This document shows, in pieces, positions 6,272 through 6,832 of a stretch of DNA of 6,832 nucleotides. The notes under the pieces are model-generated. The model saw nothing but the letters and a program-made list of their open reading frames with translations, did no database searches and was not told the DNA's origin. Each line of letters opens with the position of its first letter. The stretch's first letter is position 1. The stretch spans positions 1 through 6,832 of the forward strand of contig JASHUW010000119.1 in the NCBI GenBank assembly GCA_030039815.1, given 5' to 3'. This stretch comes from Alphaproteobacteria bacterium (GTDB lineage Bacteria > Pseudomonadota > Alphaproteobacteria > ATCC43930 > CGMCC-115725). The position numbers were made by a program, and so were the translations under genes.

Positions 6272-6832
6272 ATGGGCCATTCCGATATCGCGCGCTATGC
6301 AAGCCACAGCCGGTGGAGCGATCCCGGCCGTTACGCTTCTCTTCTCGATGCGCTTCCCGCGAACCCCGCCGCCATGCCGGAACTGGTCGGCGGCCTCGTT
6401 CTTCATCCGGTCGTCGCGCCCGCCGGTGCGAGTCCATCGGAAGCCTCGCTGCGCACCGTCGCCCAGCTTGTCGCCGCGATCCTCGCGAAAGACCCGCGCC
6501 CGCTCGCCCTCCGCCGCTCTCCGTCCGACCGCATCGTTGGCGTCTGCCGGCAATACGCGCTCCTGGCGTGCGGCATACTGCGCCAGCACGGCCTGCCGGC
6601 GCGGCTGCGGGTTGGCTTCGCCGATTACTTCACCCCCGATTTCTGGGAGGATCATTGGGTCTGCGAGTATCACGACGGCTCGGCTTGGCGCCTGCTCGAC
6701 GCCGAACTGACCGCGGAGGTTCGAGCTCGCCTCGGTCTTGCTTTCGATCCCGCCGACATACCGCGCGAGCGGTTTCTTATGGCCGGTCCCGCCTGGTTGG
6801 GGCTGCGCCGCGGCGCTCATGATCCGGCGCGA
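6272..6832 (+). CDS. Transglutaminase-superfamily protein with apparent Cys-His-Asp triad, partial
   Basis: An open frame from the ATG at 6272 (GGAG seven bases upstream) to the window edge gives 187 residues without a stop. No signal peptide is seen, so a cytosolic location is likely. After an N-terminal segment (MGHSDIARYASHSRWSDPGR) the transglutaminase-like core shows RIVGVCRQYALLACGILRQ (87-105) with C92 as the probable nucleophile, FWEDHWVCEY (124-133) with H128, and WRLLDAEL (139-146) with D143, in the order and spacing of the superfamily. RVGFADYF (113-120) is the usual strand between them. Unlike the SirB1-type protein upstream, this one seems catalytically complete. The family includes proteases, peptide cross-linkers and amidases, so the substrate cannot be named. 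The 3' end is missing. It has its own candidate promoter and its ribosome site is inside a hairpin. Confidence 0.85.
   Translation, partial: MGHSDIARYASHSRWSDPGRYASLLDALPANPAAMPELVGGLVLHPVVAPAGASPSEASLRTVAQLVAAILAKDPRPLALRRSPSDRIVGVCRQYALLACGILRQHGLPARLRVGFADYFTPDFWEDHWVCEYHDGSAWRLLDAELTAEVRARLGLAFDPADIPRERFLMAGPAWLGLRRGAHDPAR

Noticed and set aside
5978..6820. Minus-strand open frame of 280 codons at the right end
   Set aside because: No family motif, and it is antisense to the transglutaminase-like gene and the end of the exported protein gene.
6259..6822. Plus-strand open frame starting METWDG
   Set aside because: Its ATG lies in the loop of the ribosome-site hairpin and its product is low-complexity Arg/Pro/Ser, while the neighbouring frame from 6272 carries the transglutaminase triad.

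Overview
The window is GC-rich, tightly packed bacterial DNA, almost certainly from an alphaproteobacterium. This inference rests on codon bias toward G/C third positions and on an rsmI-yraN pair placed divergently from a lipoprotein gene that looks like the penicillin-binding-protein activator LpoA/LppC. A DolP-type BON lipoprotein follows, and SirB1, group III haemoglobin and DUF1971 genes are also present. No mobile element, CRISPR array, rRNA or tRNA was seen.

Layout. (1) At 1-134, on the minus strand, lies the start of a lipoprotein gene cut by the window edge. (2) At 101-1472, on the plus strand, are rsmI (16S rRNA C1402 ribose methyltransferase) and yraN (UPF0102), whose reading frames may overlap. 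(3) At 1650-2363 is a two-BON-domain lipoprotein very like E. coli DolP. In E. coli rsmI, lpoA, yraN and dolP also sit together, so this block looks like a rearranged form of a conserved cell-envelope cluster without diaA. (4) At 2393-3241 is a SirB1-type transglutaminase-like/TPR protein. A consensus -10 box lies only nine bases before its ATG, suggesting a leaderless or nearly leaderless mRNA. (5) At 3256-3441, on the minus strand, is a 61-residue single-span membrane protein, convergent with the SirB1 gene across a hairpin that contains both stop codons. (6) A CRP-type palindrome at 3504-3519 lies in the divergent region before a two-gene operon (3626-4320) of a group III truncated haemoglobin and a DUF1971 cupin, joined by an ATGA overlap. 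(7) At 4462-6156 is an exported, cysteine-rich protein of unknown function with three C-terminal repeats of about 58 residues. (8) At 6272 and beyond, running off the window, is a transglutaminase-superfamily protein with an apparently complete Cys-His-Asp triad.

The left half is housekeeping (ribosome modification and envelope maintenance). The right half is accessory: gas-ligand sensing or NO/O2 chemistry, then the exported repeat protein and the candidate cysteine enzyme. The most notable unexplained features are the exported repeat protein, the structured leaders before the last two genes (the Shine-Dalgarno of the final gene lies in one arm of a perfect 7-bp hairpin, and that of the repeat protein in a perfect 12-bp palindrome), and the CRP-type site next to the haemoglobin operon.
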